A stretch of DNA of 64,000 nt from Thalassoglobus sp. JC818 (GCF_040717535.1 NZ_JBFEFI010000004.1:496001-560000), one strand, 5' to 3'; counted from the first letter of the stretch, positions 1 through 8,976 are shown. Numbers and translations are program-made. Notes: generated by a model from the sequence alone, not told the origin.

Positions 1-272
1 CACTCAACAAACTCGACGGCGTAGGCTACGTCATTGCAGCTGCGATTTCGTTGCCGAACGAGAGAGTCACCGAGATCGCTTCCAAGACAAAATGGGAGTT
101 CTCAGTCGTTTCAATTTTGAAGGCGAGTACTGACGAGCAGCTACAAGTGTGGCACAATCCGACAACGTTCTTCATCAATTCAGAAGGGATCGTCGTCGGG
201 TATTTCGTCAACTACGAACCGGGGGACGAGGAATGGATTCAGGAGCAGATCACTGAACTCCTGAATCCATAG
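1..272 (+). CDS. Thioredoxin-like (TlpA/redoxin-type) protein, C-terminal fragment
   Basis: The reading frame is open from base 3 to the TAG at 270-272, so only the last 89 residues are in the window; the TTG at 51 is internal, not a start. The visible segment ends with TTFFINSEGIVVGYF, which resembles the strand with a cis-proline and the following strand of TlpA/ResA-like thioredoxin folds (PTTF-hydrophobic-D/S-x-G). The catalytic CxxC or peroxidatic Cys would lie upstream and cannot be seen. It converges on the sugar isomerase-like gene with a gap of 34 bases. Fold assignment is probable; enzymatic role (disulfide exchange or peroxide reduction) is open. Confidence 0.55.
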   Translation, partial: LNKLDGVGYVIAAAISLPNERVTEIASKTKWEFSVVSILKASTDEQLQVWHNPTTFFINSEGIVVGYFVNYEPGDEEWIQEQITELLNP

Positions 273-306
273 CTTGTTGCTGCTCAGAGCTTGGAAGGCG
301 AGCTGA

Positions 307-1260
307 TTACGAGAACGCTCTTCTCAACATGTTCAGGCTCTTCGGAATCGCTGACTCGTGCCCTTCCTGTCCTTCGAACTCCAGTGAGATGTATCCGTGA
401 TAGTCGACGGAGCGAAGAATCTCGGCGACGCGATCGTAGTCGATATCAATTGTGTACCACGTTCCGCCTCCGTAGTACGTTTTCGCCTGAACGAAGACCG
501 CATATGGGGCGAGGATTTCGTACTGCTCGTATTGTCGTTCGAGGAAGTTCCCTGTATCGAGAGTTGCTCGCAGCCAGGGCGATTGGATCGCGTCGATGAT
601 GCGAACAACTCCTTCTGCATTTCGCCCCAATCCCCAGTGATTTTCGAGGCCGAGAACCACTCCGCACTCTTCAGCTTTCTTCAAGCACTGCTCAAGGCTG
701 TCGATGACCCACTTGAAGCCTTCGTCTTCAGTGTAGCCATCGAGAATCGGCTCGATCCCTTTGTTCGCCATGAGATCGTCAAAGCTTCCAATGGTTCCCC
801 AGCGACCGGTATTCACACGAATCGTCGGAATTCCCATGGCATAGGCCAATTCAATCTGATGTTTGGTCTTCTCCACATTCTCCTTACGTTTCTCCGGATC
901 AGGGGAGACGAAGGATTGATGAGTTGAGAACCCGCAGAGGTCGAGACCGTTTCGAAAGGCTCGCTGTTTGATCGCCTGCAGCGCGGAATTCGATTCATCG
1001 GTCATCTGCACATGAAGAACTTCGACACCATCGAAGCCCGCTTCAGCAGCCAGATCGATACAATCAACGATAGAGAGCTTTGAATCCGGGCGATATCGCC
1101 AGTAAGAGTACGTCGACGTTGCAATTCGCGGTGTTCGACTGGGCTGCTTTTTCTCTTCGGCTGCTTGAGCAGAATCGAAACCGGCTCCTCCGACAACAGC
1201 CAGAGTTCCGGCGGCAGATGACGCAATGAGATCTCGACGCGACAGTTTTCGTTCGCTCAT
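307..1260 (-). CDS. Tat-exported sugar phosphate isomerase/epimerase-like TIM-barrel protein
   Basis: A 317-residue protein. The N-terminus MSERKLSRRDLIASSAAGT carries a twin-arginine motif followed by a hydrophobic stretch and an AQA cleavage region, so export by Tat is likely. The mature part shows the xylose isomerase-like/AP endonuclease 2 barrel pattern: AAEAGFDGVEVLH near the N-terminus, a conserved E-N-H segment (LGLENHWGLG), LDTGNF, and a C-terminal YISLEFEG strand. Planctomycetes have many such paralogues, generally annotated sugar phosphate isomerase/epimerase with unknown substrate. The upstream in-frame extension to 1383 was rejected because it runs into a dispersed repeat (1291-1394) and would bury the Tat signal; ATG at 1260 puts it at the N-terminus. 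No operon partner is visible. Confidence 0.85.
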   Translation of the reverse strand: MSERKLSRRDLIASSAAGTLAVVGGAGFDSAQAAEEKKQPSRTPRIATSTYSYWRYRPDSKLSIVDCIDLAAEAGFDGVEVLHVQMTDESNSALQAIKQRAFRNGLDLCGFSTHQSFVSPDPEKRKENVEKTKHQIELAYAMGIPTIRVNTGRWGTIGSFDDLMANKGIEPILDGYTEDEGFKWVIDSLEQCLKKAEECGVVLGLENHWGLGRNAEGVVRIIDAIQSPWLRATLDTGNFLERQYEQYEILAPYAVFVQAKTYYGGGTWYTIDIDYDRVAEILRSVDYHGYISLEFEGQEGHESAIPKSLNMLRRAFS

Positions 1261-1290
1261 AACAGCTCCGGGTTGAAAGGACGTCGACTG

Positions 1291-1394
1291 AGAGCAAGTT
1301 GCTCTTTCCTGTGCACTCGCTTGCTCTGTTTCATAAGATAAACGGCTGTGTTTGCTCGTGCGAGGGAGTGCACACCAAATCAAAAATGCTTTAA
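1291..1394 (+). repeat. Dispersed 100 bp repeat, copy A
   Basis: Copy A of a family with three members in the window. It starts AGAGCAAGTTGCTCT and ends AAAAATGCTTTAAAT. Over 100 aligned bases it differs from copy B (56249) at about 10 positions with no gap; copy C (30505 to 30402, reverse) is also related, roughly three quarters identical. The arms TGTGCACTCGC and GCGAGGGAGTGCACA can pair, giving a stem-loop with an AT-rich loop around 1330-1345. The left end lies 30 bases upstream of the isomerase start codon, so it may carry or disturb that promoter. No coding capacity; a MITE- or REP-like element is the likeliest reading. Confidence 0.85.
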
Positions 1395-1494
1395 ATTAGC
1401 AACACCAGGCTGTCAGCTAAAAGTCAGTCGTCCGAATGTGAACGATCGATCTAGATTTGCCGATCTGTTTCCATCGGAAGTTCTACCCGGGCAA

Positions 1495-1530
1495 CAAAAA
1501 ACAGGTGGCTGGAACATTCCAACCACCTGT
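1495..1530 (-). terminator. Rho-independent terminator of rpsD
   Basis: Inverted repeat 1501-1530 (ACAGGTGG...CCACCTGT plus inner TGGA/TCCA pairs). On the minus strand it is followed by TTTTTGTTG (1500-1492). It lies 54 bases past the rpsD stop. Confidence 0.8.
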
Positions 1531-1583
1531 TGATTGATTCGTATGCGAAAACCAAAGCGTCGAAGTGGCTTTGGACTTTTCGA

Positions 1584-2192
1584 CTATCGTGAAAGGAAGG
1601 CCACGACCTGTCCGACGTTCACTGGAAGACTGACTTCCTCGAATGTTGGAAGAGAGGTGACAATCGCTTTCAATTCGCTGCGATCGAAGTTGATCCAGCC
1701 GCATTCTGGCTCACCAGCAGCTTCGCTCAACTCTTTGTAGAGCTGCGACAGGTTTGGACGATTCTTGATCGTCACAACATCTCCTGGACGCACGATGAAT
1801 GAAGGGCGATCGACTCGGCGGCCGTTGACCAGGAAGTGCCCATGCACGATTCCCTGTCGGGCTTGCGGACGAGTCAACGTGAACCCTGCACGACGTACGA
1901 CATTGTCCAAACGTCGTTCGCAGAGGATCATCAGGTTTTCCCCGGTGTTCCCCTTGGTGTGACGAGCTTTATCGAAGTAGCGACGCAAGTGCTTTTCACG
2001 GAACCCGTAATAGAACTTGATCTTCTGCTTTTCGACCAGAGCCAACCCGTAGTTGCTGGTCTTGCGACGCCGCTGAGCCATCCCTGGAGGATATTCTTTT
2101 CGCTCAGACGCACGAACAGCTCCAGCGTTTTCAAAGACTTGAAAACCTAAGCGGCGATTGATTCGGGCTTTTGGGCCGGTGTATCGTCCCAT
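1584..2192 (-). CDS. rpsD: 30S ribosomal protein uS4
   Basis: A 202-residue protein, normal length for uS4. It binds 16S rRNA early in 30S assembly. It starts [16 protein letters not shown] and has the S4 RNA-binding domain at about residues 92-155 ([36 protein letters not shown]). The N-terminal domain contains no cysteine cluster, so this is the zinc-independent form. It stands apart from the spc/alpha ribosomal operons, is followed by its own terminator, and is preceded by a 211-base spacer. Identification is firm from sequence alone. Confidence 0.97.
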   Translation of the reverse strand: MGRYTGPKARINRRLGFQVFENAGAVRASERKEYPPGMAQRRRKTSNYGLALVEKQKIKFYYGFREKHLRRYFDKARHTKGNTGENLMILCERRLDNVVRRAGFTLTRPQARQGIVHGHFLVNGRRVDRPSFIVRPGDVVTIKNRPNLSQLYKELSEAAGEPECGWINFDRSELKAIVTSLPTFEEVSLPVNVGQVVAFLSR

Positions 2193-2241
2193 GGACTTTA
2201 GTTCCTGACTTGCCTCAACTTACGTCAAAATACGACAGACA

Positions 2242-2264
2242 TTTCCCCAGAGAATTTGGGGAAA
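2242..2264. other. Short hairpin between hydroxyacid dehydrogenase and rpsD
   Basis: Perfect 8 bp arms TTTCCCCA (2242-2249) and TGGGGAAA (2257-2264) with a 7-base loop. There is no run of T on either side, so a terminator is only a weak possibility; it could equally sit in the rpsD leader. The remainder of 2193-2403 shows nothing. Confidence 0.35.
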
Positions 2265-2403
2265 CGAGAATCATGTCAGTTAAAACCCTGACCGTCAAGT
2301 CTCTTCGCATTCTCCAAATCGAATTTGCCAGAAACTCTCTGCTGGCGATCTTCATTGGGAATAACGACCGCCGACACAGTAAACATCCGAACAGTTCGAT
2401 GAT

Positions 2404-3396
2404 TTAGTTCACGACGTTTCGGGGCTTCTCGCCTGTCAGCACTCGCAGACAGTTCTGGCTCCCCTTGATTCGCATATCGTCCAGCCCCTCTTCGGAGTAA
2501 AACGCAGCATGTGGATTGATGATGATCCGGTCGAAAGCGGGATGGGATGGATCTCGCCATGCCTTCATCAGCGGATCGTTTTCGTCGGGCGGTTCGGTCT
2601 CCAGCACATCTAAGGCGGCAGCCCGAAGATGATCGGACTCGATGGCTCGCAAGACAGCGTGAGCATCGACAACTCCTCCCCGAGCGGTGTTGACGAGAAT
2701 CGATCCTTGCTTCATTTGGGCAATGGTCTCGTCATTCAGGATGTGCTGAGTCTCCTCAGTACGTGGACAGTGAGCACTGACCACGTCTGAGATGGTGAGA
2801 AGGTCTGAGAGATTTTCGATCCGCTCAATACCCAGCGACTTGTCTCGACCGTCCGGCACGTAGGGATCGTAATAGACAACACGCATTCCGAGAGCCTTCG
2901 CCCGGAGAGCGGTCGCTGTTCCAATTCTTCCGGCTCCGATCATTCCGAAGACTCTTCCACGCAGGCGATGCGTCGGCTTCACCTGTTCATAAACCCAAGG
3001 ACCTTCTCCTCGCTGCAATCGGCTGTTCATGTAATGCACGCCGCGAGCCAGCGTCAGCATCATCCCGATCGCAGAATCGGCGACTTCTTCGGTTCCGTAA
3101 TCGGGAACATTGGCCACGTCGATTTCGCGAGAGCGTGCGAAAACTCGATCGACATTATCGAAGCCAACCCCGCAGCGGACGATCAGCTTGCAGTTTTCCA
3201 AACGCGAAATCGTCTTCTCTGACAGCGAGATGAAGTGGTAAAGCATGATCGCGTCCGCGTCTTCGATCTTGCCAACGAGATCTTCTTCTGAGAACGCATT
3301 AAGCGCGACAATGTCGGCCACTTCACCGAGAATCTTTTCCTCGTGCGTGAGTGGAGGGTGAATGAAATCCGTGACGACGACTTTCGACTTGGCCAT
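2404..3396 (-). CDS. D-isomer-specific 2-hydroxyacid dehydrogenase (CtBP/phosphoglycerate dehydrogenase-like)
   Basis: A 330-residue NAD(P)-dependent oxidoreductase of the D-2-hydroxyacid dehydrogenase family. The Rossmann motif GAGRIG lies at residues 154-159 with an acidic residue (YYDPY) at the end of the next strand, favouring NAD. The catalytic residues are present: Arg239 in NTARGG, Glu268 in LETEPP, His296 in NPHAAF. The overall pattern is closest to CtBP/SerA-like enzymes. It is not next to serine biosynthesis genes, so the substrate is not known; phosphoglycerate is possible but the short C-terminus lacks an ACT regulatory domain. The NTF2-like gene upstream is on the same strand, 95 bases away. 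Confidence 0.9.
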   Translation of the reverse strand: MAKSKVVVTDFIHPPLTHEEKILGEVADIVALNAFSEEDLVGKIEDADAIMLYHFISLSEKTISRLENCKLIVRCGVGFDNVDRVFARSREIDVANVPDYGTEEVADSAIGMMLTLARGVHYMNSRLQRGEGPWVYEQVKPTHRLRGRVFGMIGAGRIGTATALRAKALGMRVVYYDPYVPDGRDKSLGIERIENLSDLLTISDVVSAHCPRTEETQHILNDETIAQMKQGSILVNTARGGVVDAHAVLRAIESDHLRAAALDVLETEPPDENDPLMKAWRDPSHPAFDRIIINPHAAFYSEEGLDDMRIKGSQNCLRVLTGEKPRNVVN

Positions 3397-3491
3397 TGAT
3401 CAATACCTGACTGAAAACATTGGAATCTGCGGGGAGTGTAACTGCCGCTCATCCATCAAGAAACTCAGGCAAGTATGAACAGCCCAGGCCG

Positions 3492-4064
3492 CTACAGCTT
3501 GTCGTCGTCGACGTAGCGTTTGATCAACCCGTTTGAAGGAACCGAATCTGGATCGAGCATTTTCTGCGCAGCTTCGGCACCCACGACGGGAAGCTTTGAC
3601 GGATCGATCAGACCGACTTGCACAAGTGCAGAAGCTTGATCCCAGTAGATGTGCTCCTCTTTCATCTTTCCGTTTTCGAATGAGATGATCACAACGATCA
3701 CAAGTTCGAGGCGTCGATTCGTGGGCGGTACGCCCGGCAGCAGCCAATCGATTTGTCGGGAATGTGTGCATCGGAAGACAAATTCATCAACGATGCGGTC
3801 TTGACCGACCGTTCGCGAGATGAGTTCCGTTTCGACATCCGGCGGATTGTGAGGGATGAAGTAGTTCGCGTAGAAATGTTCGAGATGCTCTCGCCCCTTG
3901 CCGCCAGCCAAAGTTGGAACATGGTTCACGTAAGGTTCATCAACCATCGTTCCGCAAGAAGCGGCTGCATCTTTATCTTCAAATTCGGCAACGACATGAT
4001 CTTCCCAGAGTTGAACCATGTCTCTCTGCTGTTGAGTCAATTGACTTGGATCGAGTTCGAACAT
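3492..4064 (-). CDS. SnoaL/NTF2-like domain protein
   Basis: A 190-residue protein without signal peptide. The region of residues 25-150 fits the SnoaL-like NTF2 fold: an N-terminal helix (MVQLWEDHVVAEFEDKD), then DEPYVNHVPTLAGGKGREHLEHFYANYF, and C-terminal strands with ELVIVVIISFENGKMKEEHIYWDQASALVQVG, typical of the ester cyclase/polyketide cyclase-like group. These small domains often act on small hydrophobic substrates, but many have no known reaction. It may be transcribed with the downstream hydroxyacid dehydrogenase (gap 95). Function is not predictable beyond the fold. Confidence 0.7.
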   Translation of the reverse strand: MFELDPSQLTQQQRDMVQLWEDHVVAEFEDKDAAASCGTMVDEPYVNHVPTLAGGKGREHLEHFYANYFIPHNPPDVETELISRTVGQDRIVDEFVFRCTHSRQIDWLLPGVPPTNRRLELVIVVIISFENGKMKEEHIYWDQASALVQVGLIDPSKLPVVGAEAAQKMLDPDSVPSNGLIKRYVDDDKL

Positions 4065-4167
4065 GCTTGTCTTCTCCGATCGTTCAGGAAGCTGGTTCCG
4101 AAAGCATTCCTTCGCAATTCACTTTGTTCTCTCAAAACGAAAGCCTTGACAATTCGAGTTAGCAAAT

Positions 4168-4198
4168 GAAAAACGGGGCATCATTCCTGATGCCCCGC
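4168..4198 (-). terminator. Rho-independent terminator of the sulfatase gene
   Basis: Perfect 10 bp stem CGGGGCATCA (4175-4184) with TGATGCCCCG (4189-4198), loop of 4, followed on the minus strand by TTTTTCATTT. Confidence 0.85.
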
Positions 4199-4236
4199 TC
4201 AGTTCGCAGACAGTTCAGTGATCGATCACTTCGGCA

Positions 4237-5781
4237 TTAGTGATTGACACCTTCCTGCAACTTGTCCATCACGTCCTCGAGATTAAAGCTGGCAGGTTTT
4301 TGTCGGGGTGGAAACTCTTTGAACGTTTCCAGGAATGTTCCGACATATTGCTGAGCTGGAACCAGCAGAAATGCGTGGTCGAGCAACCAATCGTAATAGG
4401 TGTTTGAAGTAATATCTGCCTGCTCGTAGGGGTCGGCATGGAGATCAAACATTTTCGGAAGTCGCAACGTTGTAAACGGCTCCGCCCAGATCTTGAGCGT
4501 TCCCTGTGCACGTTGTTCCAGGAAGACGAGTTTCCAGTTCTCAAAGCGAAGACCAACAATCTGGCCATCATCGTTGAAGTAGAAGAAGGAGTTCCGTGGT
4601 GACTCTTCTTCTTCTCCGGTCAAGTAAGGCAGAATGTTGAATCCATCGAGATGAACTTTGAATGACTTACCGTCCGCTTCATGACCTTTGAGAAGCTTCT
4701 CTTTGATATCATCTTCCCCTGCGGCGGCGAGAAGTGTTGGCAGCCAATCCAGACCGCTGACAATTTCATTCGAGACACTGCCTGCCTCAATCTTTCCTGG
4801 CCAGCGAATCATCGCGGGGACTCGGAAAGCACCTTCCCAGTTTGAGTTTTTCTCATTCCGAAACGGGCTGACAGCAGCATCCGGCCATGTGTTCTTATGA
4901 GGACCGTTGTCGGTCGTGTAGATGACAATCGTGTTCTCGGTAATTCCAAGGTCGTCAAGTTTGTCGAGAAGCTTCCCGACGTCACCGTCGTGTTCGAGCA
5001 TTCCGTCAGCGTACTCAGTGCGAGCGGTCAAACCTGGCTCGTCACGCAGCTCTTCACGGACGTGTGTTCGGAAGTGCATACGTGTTGAGTTGAACCAGCA
5101 GAAGAATGGCTTCTTCGCTTTGACCTGACGTTCCATGAAGTCAGCGGCAGCATCGGAGGTTTCGTCATCGACAGTCTCCATACGCTTTTTGGTGAGCGGA
5201 CCGGTGTCTTCGATCTTTCCATCGGAACTCGACTTGATCACACCACGAGGCCCGTACTTCTTGCGGAACTCTGGGTCTCTCGGATAGTTCCGATTTTCTG
5301 GTTCTTCCTCAGCATTGAGGTGATACAGGTTGCCGAGAAACTCATCAAAACCATGATTGCTAGGAAGAAATTCGTCCTTGTCTCCGAGATGATTTTTTCC
5401 GAACTGGCCGGTTGCGTAACCGTGTGGCTTCAGCAGTTCAGCGATGGTTGGATCTTCTTTCTGAAGACCAAGATCCGCCCCCGGAAGACCAACTTTGGAG
5501 AGCCCTGTGCGATAGGTACACTGCCCAGTAATGAATGTCGATCGTCCAGCTGTGCAGCTCTGCTCTGCGTAGTAATCGGTGAAGAGCATCCCTTCTTTGG
5601 CGATCCGATCGATGTTGGGAGTTTGATAACCCACCAACCCTCTCGTGTAAGCGGAGATGTTGGACTGGCCGATGTCATCACCAAAGATGACCAGAAAGTT
5701 AGGTTTGTCCTGTGCCTGAGCGAACAGCCCGCAACTCAGCACCAGCGACAGTGTCAACGCAGAACGCGTTATCAGTCTCAT
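4237..5781 (-). CDS. Secreted arylsulfatase-family sulfatase
   Basis: A 514-residue protein with signal peptide (MRLITRSALTLSLVLSCGLF, then AQAQ). It is a type I sulfatase (alkaline phosphatase superfamily): metal-binding DD at residues 35-36 (FGDDIG), formylglycine motif CTAGRSTFITG with the modified Cys at 76, and later TTDNGPH supplying metal and substrate ligands. It should hydrolyse sulfate esters in the periplasm after conversion of Cys76 by a formylglycine-generating enzyme, which is not in this window. Planctomycetes carry many such enzymes for marine sulfated polysaccharides; the actual substrate is unknown. Monocistronic with its own terminator. Confidence 0.93.
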   Translation of the reverse strand: MRLITRSALTLSLVLSCGLFAQAQDKPNFLVIFGDDIGQSNISAYTRGLVGYQTPNIDRIAKEGMLFTDYYAEQSCTAGRSTFITGQCTYRTGLSKVGLPGADLGLQKEDPTIAELLKPHGYATGQFGKNHLGDKDEFLPSNHGFDEFLGNLYHLNAEEEPENRNYPRDPEFRKKYGPRGVIKSSSDGKIEDTGPLTKKRMETVDDETSDAAADFMERQVKAKKPFFCWFNSTRMHFRTHVREELRDEPGLTARTEYADGMLEHDGDVGKLLDKLDDLGITENTIVIYTTDNGPHKNTWPDAAVSPFRNEKNSNWEGAFRVPAMIRWPGKIEAGSVSNEIVSGLDWLPTLLAAAGEDDIKEKLLKGHEADGKSFKVHLDGFNILPYLTGEEEESPRNSFFYFNDDGQIVGLRFENWKLVFLEQRAQGTLKIWAEPFTTLRLPKMFDLHADPYEQADITSNTYYDWLLDHAFLLVPAQQYVGTFLETFKEFPPRQKPASFNLEDVMDKLQEGVNH

Positions 5782-6183
5782 GAGAATGCCTCTTTTGAAG
5801 ATGACAGAAGTGATGATCGCTGTCAGTCAGTTCGTGACAGTCAGAACTGACCGCTAACGATGGACAAGAATGGAGTGTGATAGGAAAGAGAAACGAACAC
5901 ACAGCTTTCTCTTCAACGACAGTTACTTGAACCTCTCGGTTTCTGAAATATCGAAGGAGTTCCCAATCTGATCTGTTCAAGGAAGAATGCGTATCCTCGT
6001 TTCTAGACAGTTCCTAACTACGTTTCTAGAACCAATTTGTCAAAACTACAACAATCAGCACGAGACTTCTTGCGGAGTTCACAAATCGAATGGCGATCAT
6101 GCGGGCCAATCTTTGTCGACTTCGGCTTCGCAACTCAAGCAAGCTCAACAGTGAAACGAATGACGATTTCTTCATCGCTGTGG
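5782..6183. other. Intergenic region with a short direct repeat
   Basis: 402 bases without a supported gene. CGTTTCTAGA occurs at 5998-6007 and again at 6021-6030, a spacing of 23 bases (about two helical turns), as for a tandem operator. The short ORFs here have no recognisable features. Confidence 0.4.
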
Positions 6184-6774
6184 CTATTGGATTGATGTGT
6201 CGAGTTGCTCAGGAAACCGTGGGTTGCCCTTCACAAACGACTCGTTAATCCAATCTTCGTACTCGTCGACAGGACAAATCACTGTGTGCAGACTTCCATC
6301 GCCCATGACGAACGACCATCGTCCAGGACTTCCGGGTACCCATCGATTCATGAAGTGTGTGGGCTGGATGTCGTGACAGATAACAACAACATCTTTCGGT
6401 TTCAGTTGACCCGCTTGTGATGGTCGAAAGCTCTCCATATCCAGGTGGCGATTCCACAAGATTCCCTCGAACGGTTCAGATTCGCCGGGAGCTAGCGAGC
6501 AAGTGCAGTCACTTTTAGTCAGGCAGCCGTCCGCGTTCTCAGCTTGGCAAATCAACAACTCAGGCGAGAAGTTGCCTTCTTCATCCCTCGGAAGATCACC
6601 GGTGCGTTCCACGAAATCTGCAAGCGAAGCGTAGGCCAGACGCATTCGCTCGTTACAACGAGCAGACAACATCGCAGAACGAATATCCGCAGTTTGGGAG
6701 AGGAGAAAGAAACTGACAAAGACGACCACCACAATGAAACAGCCCAAAAGGAAGAGAGACCGTTTCGATTGCAT
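6184..6774 (-). CDS. Hypothetical membrane-anchored protein
   Basis: A 196-residue protein not assigned to a family. Residues 6-26 form one hydrophobic helix (LFLLGCFIVVVVFVSFFLLS), so it is probably anchored in the cytoplasmic membrane with the rest outside. A short cysteine-rich stretch (CQAENADGCLTKSDCTCS) occurs around residues 75-92. The segment WSFVMGDGSLHTVICP resembles the DG-containing C-terminal motif of DUF1559/pseudopilin-like planctomycete proteins, so it may be a distant relative, but the prepilin cleavage motif is absent. It stands alone, divergent from the epimerase-like gene at 6960. Confidence 0.6.
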   Translation of the reverse strand: MQSKRSLFLLGCFIVVVVFVSFFLLSQTADIRSAMLSARCNERMRLAYASLADFVERTGDLPRDEEGNFSPELLICQAENADGCLTKSDCTCSLAPGESEPFEGILWNRHLDMESFRPSQAGQLKPKDVVVICHDIQPTHFMNRWVPGSPGRWSFVMGDGSLHTVICPVDEYEDWINESFVKGNPRFPEQLDTSIQ

Positions 6775-6959
6775 GCTTTGCCTTGAGAAGTGTTAAGAGT
6801 TGTGAAGGTCTTCGAGGGAGTTGATTTTCCACAGCACTCATGGGTTGATGCTGGCAGCCAACTCCGATCAAGATACAGCGGCCTGAGCCTCATGGTCGAG
6901 GCTCAGTTCTTCAAGAAAACTGCGAACTCGACGTTCGCACTCGCACAGCAGGATCGCTG

Positions 6960-7706
6960 ATGAAAGTTTTGGTGTTGGGAGGAACAGGAGCGACTGGAAA
7001 ACAGCTCCTCATTCAGCTTCTTGAAAAAGGGCACGAAGTACACGCCGTCGTGCGATCAATCACGAGTCTGCCCAATGAACTCGTCCAGAATGAGAACCTT
7101 ACTCTGACAGAAGCGAGCGTCCTTGATCTCGATGAAACGACGCTTGAAGAACTCATTTCAGATTGTGATGCCGCTACTTCTTGCCTGGGACACAATCTCT
7201 CGCTACGAGGGATTTTCGGTCCTCCGTATCGACTGGTCACCGAGGCAGCGCGACGAGTCTGCTCAGCAGTTCAGAACACCAAGCCGGAACGGACGTTCAA
7301 GTTTGTGTTGATGAACACGACTGGAAATCGCAATCGAGACCTCAATGAGAAAGTTTCGTTCGCGCAGCTTTGCATCGTGGGATTGCTGCGATACGTCATC
7401 CCTCCTCATGCAGACAACGAAGACGCTGCTGAGTTTTTGAGATCGGCGATCGGTCATTCGAACAACCAACTCGAGTGGGTCGTCGTTCGACCAGACACCT
7501 TGATCGACGAAGCGAACGTCAGCCCCTACTCGCTTCACGCATCGCCCATTCGAAGTGCGATCTTCGATGCCGGGAAAACCAGTCGGATCAACGTTGCGAA
7601 CTTCATGGCTGAACTGATCGAAGACGATGACCTTTGGCAAACTTGGAAAGGAAAGATGCCGGTGATTTACAACTCCACTTCTTCACCGGACACTCCGAAA
7701 GCTTGA
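6960..7706 (+). CDS. NAD(P)-binding SDR/NmrA-like oxidoreductase
   Basis: A 248-residue atypical short-chain dehydrogenase. The N-terminus MKVLVLGGTGATGKQLL has the glycine-rich GGTGATG dinucleotide-binding loop, and VVRS marks the end of the second strand, suggesting NADP. FVLMNTTGN and WVVVRPDTLID correspond to the NmrA/epimerase-like core. The classical YxxxK catalytic pair is not evident, as in many NmrA-like members that act as redox sensors or reductases. AGGA at 6949-6952 precedes the ATG. It converges with the GH62 gene, stops being 10 bases apart. Substrate unknown. Confidence 0.8.
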   Translation: MKVLVLGGTGATGKQLLIQLLEKGHEVHAVVRSITSLPNELVQNENLTLTEASVLDLDETTLEELISDCDAATSCLGHNLSLRGIFGPPYRLVTEAARRVCSAVQNTKPERTFKFVLMNTTGNRNRDLNEKVSFAQLCIVGLLRYVIPPHADNEDAAEFLRSAIGHSNNQLEWVVVRPDTLIDEANVSPYSLHASPIRSAIFDAGKTSRINVANFMAELIEDDDLWQTWKGKMPVIYNSTSSPDTPKA

Positions 7707-7716
7707 GAAACAAGAC

Positions 7717-8784
7717 TTATTGACGATCGGTGTCCGGGGTCAGAATTCCGATTTTCCAGTTGAAGTCACCGTACCCTTTCAAGTTCTTGTCACGGTCGAA
7801 CATTCCTTGAAAGACGAATTGCAGGTTGTTCGGATCGATCGTCAATGTCTCGTCATTTGTGAGGCGAACGAGTTCCCCGTGACTGACGTTGTCCGTCCAG
7901 GCAGCTACGCCGTCGGCTGGTCGAATGTTCTTCCAACTCGCAAAAGGATGGTCCGCAGAATCGGCAAGCGGAGTCCATTCTCCATCGAGCCGGTCAGCAA
8001 GGTAAGCTTTGAAGTATCGACGCCCGTTCTCTTCGATGAGCGTGAGGAATTGATTCGTCCCATCGATGCGGTAGGTGTGGCTGGCTTCGAAAATCTGTGC
8101 TTCAAGAGCCAGTTGGCAGTCGTTGAATCCGTTTGGAAACTCCTCAAGACTTGTCTTCATCCGCCACATCTTGCCATTTAAACTTGTGAAGAAAAGATAG
8201 GCGTGTGTGTCATCGCAGATGATCCAGTAATCGAGTCCACCCACCTGTCGTGGATCATCAGGCCCACCATCGAGTGCTGCTTTTGACTTCGTCCAGGAGT
8301 GTGGATCGTTGATCTCGCGGGTCGTCGAGTAAGCCACTCTCATCTTGTTTCCCGAGGGATTCGCATCCTGATAGATGAGATACCACAACTTGTGCGGCCG
8401 AAAGTAGAACACCTGAGCTGCGCAAAAGTAGTCGCTGTCACTGACGTCGATCAACGTCCGCTCGGCGGAATCAGCGTCGTTCCAATCCGAGAAAGAACAG
8501 TATTCAATCGCCGACCGGCCCGGGAGTTTGACCGTCATGAACAGGTGCCACGCTCCATCGTGAAAAACAATGGTGGGATCCTTCTGAGCACGACTCGGTT
8601 CGTCATCACGTTTTTCGGGAGTGACGAGAGGCTTTGTGTAGACCCAACTCTGCGGAGTGAGCATTGCCGGATTGAATTCTTCCGCAACGGCCTGATCAAC
8701 CGAGATCGTACAGGCAACGAAGCTGAGACCGATCAATAAAACACACGCCTGACAGGCTCTTTGACTTCGCAGTTTCGTTTTCAT
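7717..8784 (-). CDS. GH62 alpha-L-arabinofuranosidase, secreted
   Basis: A 355-residue protein with a signal peptide (MKTKLRSQRACQACVLLIGL, cleavage near AVA at 33-35). The body matches glycoside hydrolase family 62 throughout: QKDPTIVFHDGAWHLFMT, YFCAAQVFYFRPHKLWYLIYQ, GGLDYWIICDDTHAYLFFT, FEASHTYRI, and YFKAYLADRLDGEWTPLA. The expected five-bladed propeller triad is present as Asp69, Asp185 and Glu233. GH62 enzymes remove arabinofuranosyl side groups from arabinoxylan or arabinan. ATG at 8784 was chosen because it leads directly into the signal peptide; an in-frame extension to 8892 adds an unlikely tail. Together with the two sulfatases nearby it points to polysaccharide breakdown. Confidence 0.92.
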   Translation of the reverse strand: MKTKLRSQRACQACVLLIGLSFVACTISVDQAVAEEFNPAMLTPQSWVYTKPLVTPEKRDDEPSRAQKDPTIVFHDGAWHLFMTVKLPGRSAIEYCSFSDWNDADSAERTLIDVSDSDYFCAAQVFYFRPHKLWYLIYQDANPSGNKMRVAYSTTREINDPHSWTKSKAALDGGPDDPRQVGGLDYWIICDDTHAYLFFTSLNGKMWRMKTSLEEFPNGFNDCQLALEAQIFEASHTYRIDGTNQFLTLIEENGRRYFKAYLADRLDGEWTPLADSADHPFASWKNIRPADGVAAWTDNVSHGELVRLTNDETLTIDPNNLQFVFQGMFDRDKNLKGYGDFNWKIGILTPDTDRQ

Positions 8785-8946
8785 GGATTCAGTTCTTGGG
8801 CAGAAACGGAAATGCCTTCGCAAGTTTGCACCGGCAAACACAACGAAAATCATCATAGCGAATTTCAACGACTGCACAGACAACTTCAACAACGAGCTTT
8901 CTAAGTCGCGTGCTTGAATCCAAGTACCTTTTCCGCACTGTCATCA

Positions 8947-8976
8947 TTGAACGTCACACAACTCGTCGTTTATAAG
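8947..8976 (+). promoter_or_regulatory. Candidate sigma70 promoter of the sulfatase-DUF1080 gene
   Basis: TTGAAC at 8947-8952, spacer of 18 bases, TATAAG at 8971-8976; the ATG follows at 9023. Found by eye only. Confidence 0.4.
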
